A DNA stretch of 7,411 nucleotides from an uncultured Porphyromonas sp. (GTDB taxonomy: Bacteria; Bacteroidota; Bacteroidia; Bacteroidales; Porphyromonadaceae): contig CAMIEW010000039.1 of assembly GCA_946222055.1 (NCBI GenBank), positions 1-7,411 of the forward strand. Direction: 5' to 3'. A model generated the notes under the pieces. It ran no database searches and was not told the DNA's origin. It saw only the letters and a list, made by a program, of their open reading frames with translations. Shown in pieces: positions 5,398-7,411 of the stretch (within the stretch, counting starts at the first letter, position 1; each line of letters opens with the position of its first letter). The position numbers and the translations under genes are program-made.

Positions 5398-7411
5398 GGA
5401 CGAAGGTGGGTGATGAAGTGATTCGTGATCTGGCGGTAGAGGTGGTTGCGGGTGTTGCCGCCATAGATCCCATGGTTCTTGTCCGGATAAACCAGCATCC
5501 GGAAGTCCTTGTCAGCCTCCACGAGGGCGGGGACGAGGTGCATCGTATTCTGGAAGTGGACGTTGTCATCCGCTGTGCCGTGGCAGATCAGCAGCGCGCC
5601 CTCCATCCCATCGATATAGGTTGCGACAGAGGTCTGCTCATAGCCCTTAGGGTTCTCTTGCGGGGTTCGCATATACCGCTCAGTATATATGCTATCGTAG
5701 AGTCGCCAGTCATAGGGCGGAGCGACGGCAACACCGGCACGGAAGGTCCCCTTGCCACGCGCCATCGTCATCAGGACATTATATCCGCCAAAGCTCCAGC
5801 CAAAGATCCCGATCCGGTCGCCATCGACATAGGGTAGCTTGGCGAGCGCATGCGCAGCCTCTATCTGATCCAGACTCTCCAAGTAGCCCATACAGAGGTA
5901 GGTGCACTTCTCAAAGTCACTGCCTCGGCCTCCTGTACCACGCCCATCAATGCAGGCGACGACGAAGCCCTGAGTGGTGAGGTACTCCTCCCAGCCAAAG
6001 GAGAAGTGGTTGAGTGCAGACTGAGACCCGGGGCCGCTGTACTGCGTCATCACGACCGGGTAGCGCACCCCCTCTCTGTAGTCTGTCGGGCGCATGATCC
6101 AGCCATTGAGCCGCTGTCCACTCTTCGTCTCGAGGGTGATAAACTCCCTCTTACCGTAGCTCAGCCGGGAGATCCGCTTAGCGAGTGCGGCGTTGTCCTC
6201 CAGCACCCGAAGCTCCTTCCCGTCCTTGGTCCGGTGAATGGTATAGCAAGGCACCTCGGTAGTGGAGGAGTGGCTCAGCAGATAGTAGCTCATATCGTCG
6301 CTAAAGGTGACATCGCTCGTCCCCGTATCAGGAGAGAGCAGGCGTGTGCGACCCTTGGCATCTCTCGCCACCACGACCCGATCCATCGGCGTGGGCGAAG
6401 CGAGCCGGTAGTACACCTCCCCTGAGGGAGAGACGCCATAGAGCTCCTCCACGTCGGCATCCTCATCCGTCAGTCGCCCGACGAGATTGCCCTCAGGGGT
6501 ATACTTGTAGACCCTCGGGCGGCCGTCCCGCTCGCTGACGAGGTAGGCCGCTGTGGGCGTGATCTGCATCTGCAGCACCTCCGCATGCTCATCAATGTAC
6601 CTATCGTCCTTATCCTGCAGCCAGAGTCGGGCGATGCGGCTACCGGGGTTGACCCGATAGATGCGGAGGTCATTCTGATTTCTATTGAGGGTAAAGACAT
6701 ACAGCTGCTCGCCCTCAAAGCCAAGCCTCGGGATATAGAGCTCCTCCTCGCCCAGCTCCTTCTCCATGATCGGCACGTTGCGCCTATTGTCCACCTCGTA
6801 GAGCCAGAGGGAGACCTTTGAGTTTTGCTCACCCGCCTTAGGGTACTTATAGGAGTAGATAAAGGGGTAGTTGCCCTTGCCGTACATCGTCATGCCGATC
6901 ATCTTTACGGCGCTCTCGTCGGTCTTGGCGTAAGAGAGGTACTTACTGTCCGGGCTCCAGCTCAGCAGACTGGTCAGGTAAAGCTCCTCCTCGTAGACCC
7001 AGTCGGTGACCCCATTCATCACATGATTGTACCTCCCGTCCGTCGTCACCCTCACCTCGGTGTCGTAGTCAAATTTCTTTATGTACAGGTCATTGTCTAT
7101 CACGTAAGCGCACATCTTGCCGTCGGGGGAGAAGGTGGGGATCCGCACCTGCCCCTTCGTCTCACTGAGCGGAGAGATCATATTGCGCCGCACATCGTAG
7201 TGGTATGCGGTGTAAGAGCGACTACGTCGGTAGATCGGTGTCGTCTCCCTGAGGATGATCATATGGAAGCCATTGTCGCTGATGAGGTAGTCGTCAAAGG
7301 TCTCAAAGGGACACTCCCTCGCCTTGGCAGTGTCAAAGAGCACCGCCTCCTCCTTCCCCGTCGCATAGGAGTAGCGCACCACCCGCTTATGGTCCGGGCT
7401 GATCACCGTGT
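5394..7411 (-). CDS. dpp4: Dipeptidyl peptidase IV (S9B serine peptidase), 5' end missing
   Basis: Periplasmic or cell-envelope serine exopeptidase that removes X-Pro or X-Ala dipeptides from peptide N-termini; in P. gingivalis it supports peptide feeding and virulence. The frame runs off the window edge. The GTG at 7404-7406 is an internal codon, and by comparison with the P. gingivalis enzyme (723 residues, from memory) about 55 residues including the signal peptide are missing. Numbering from that GTG, residues 1-430 form the beta-propeller, including DWVYEEE (135-141), which holds the Glu pair that binds the substrate amino terminus. Residues 440-670 form the alpha/beta hydrolase domain: TQYSGP (454-459) with the oxyanion Tyr456, DGRGTGGRG (487-495), GWSFGG with nucleophile Ser538, GTADDNVH with Asp613, and DKNHGIYGG with His645. 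The catalytic set is complete. The usual GWSYGG is GWSFGG here. The stop overlaps the lipA start. Confidence 0.96.
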   Translation of the reverse strand, partial: TVISPDHKRVVRYSYATGKEEAVLFDTAKARECPFETFDDYLISDNGFHMIILRETTPIYRRSRSYTAYHYDVRRNMISPLSETKGQVRIPTFSPDGKMCAYVIDNDLYIKKFDYDTEVRVTTDGRYNHVMNGVTDWVYEEELYLTSLLSWSPDSKYLSYAKTDESAVKMIGMTMYGKGNYPFIYSYKYPKAGEQNSKVSLWLYEVDNRRNVPIMEKELGEEELYIPRLGFEGEQLYVFTLNRNQNDLRIYRVNPGSRIARLWLQDKDDRYIDEHAEVLQMQITPTAAYLVSERDGRPRVYKYTPEGNLVGRLTDEDADVEELYGVSPSGEVYYRLASPTPMDRVVVARDAKGRTRLLSPDTGTSDVTFSDDMSYYLLSHSSTTEVPCYTIHRTKDGKELRVLEDNAALAKRISRLSYGKREFITLETKSGQRLNGWIMRPTDYREGVRYPVVMTQYSGPGSQSALNHFSFGWEEYLTTQGFVVACIDGRGTGGRGSDFEKCTYLCMGYLESLDQIEAAHALAKLPYVDGDRIGIFGWSFGGYNVLMTMARGKGTFRAGVAVAPPYDWRLYDSIYTERYMRTPQENPKGYEQTSVATYIDGMEGALLICHGTADDNVHFQNTMHLVPALVEADKDFRMLVYPDKNHGIYGGNTRNHLYRQITNHFITHLRP

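Noticed and set aside
5850..6425. A 191-codon plus-strand frame antisense to the peptidase gene
   Set aside because: It lies fully opposite a well-conserved DPP IV coding region and shows no family motif, membrane segment or plausible start context.

Overview
The window looks like chromosomal core DNA from a member of the Bacteroidales, most likely a GC-rich Porphyromonas or close relative. Four things point there: a periplasmic dipeptidyl peptidase IV whose motifs closely follow the P. gingivalis enzyme as I remember it; a family GH92 mannosidase, a family very common in Bacteroidota; a lumazine synthase with the SEWN-type N-terminus seen in Bacteroides; and starts without clear Shine-Dalgarno sequences. 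GC is in the mid-50s by eye, which explains the many long open frames opposite or out of phase with the real genes. The genus is an inference. I see no mobile element, CRISPR array, tRNA or rRNA.

Left part, plus strand (about 1-2110): the 3' end of a GH92 alpha-mannosidase gene, then after 3 bases an FtsX/LolC-LolE-type ABC permease, then after 21 bases ribH (lumazine synthase, riboflavin pathway). The spacing suggests one transcript. A strong hairpin terminator at 2131-2160 closes it.

Right part, minus strand (about 7411 down to 2164): five tightly packed genes read toward the same terminator. In transcription order they are dipeptidyl peptidase IV (5' end outside the window), lipA (lipoyl synthase), a beta-propeller lipoprotein of the lactonase/YbhE family, and two short CHR-domain (chromate transporter family) membrane proteins. 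Spacings are a 4-base overlap, 16 bases, 6 bases and a 4-base overlap, so this is probably one operon of more than 5 kb with translational coupling at two junctions.

The two units are convergent, and their only real intergenic space (2111-2163) is almost filled by the terminator. Functionally the window mixes glycan and peptide foraging (GH92, DPP IV), envelope lipoprotein or transport functions (LolC/E-like permease, propeller lipoprotein, CHR pair) and cofactor synthesis (RibH, LipA). Every gene belongs to a known family. I found no convincing new system. The least understood parts are the exported lactonase-like lipoprotein, which has lost some usual propeller residues, and the CHR pair in the same operon.
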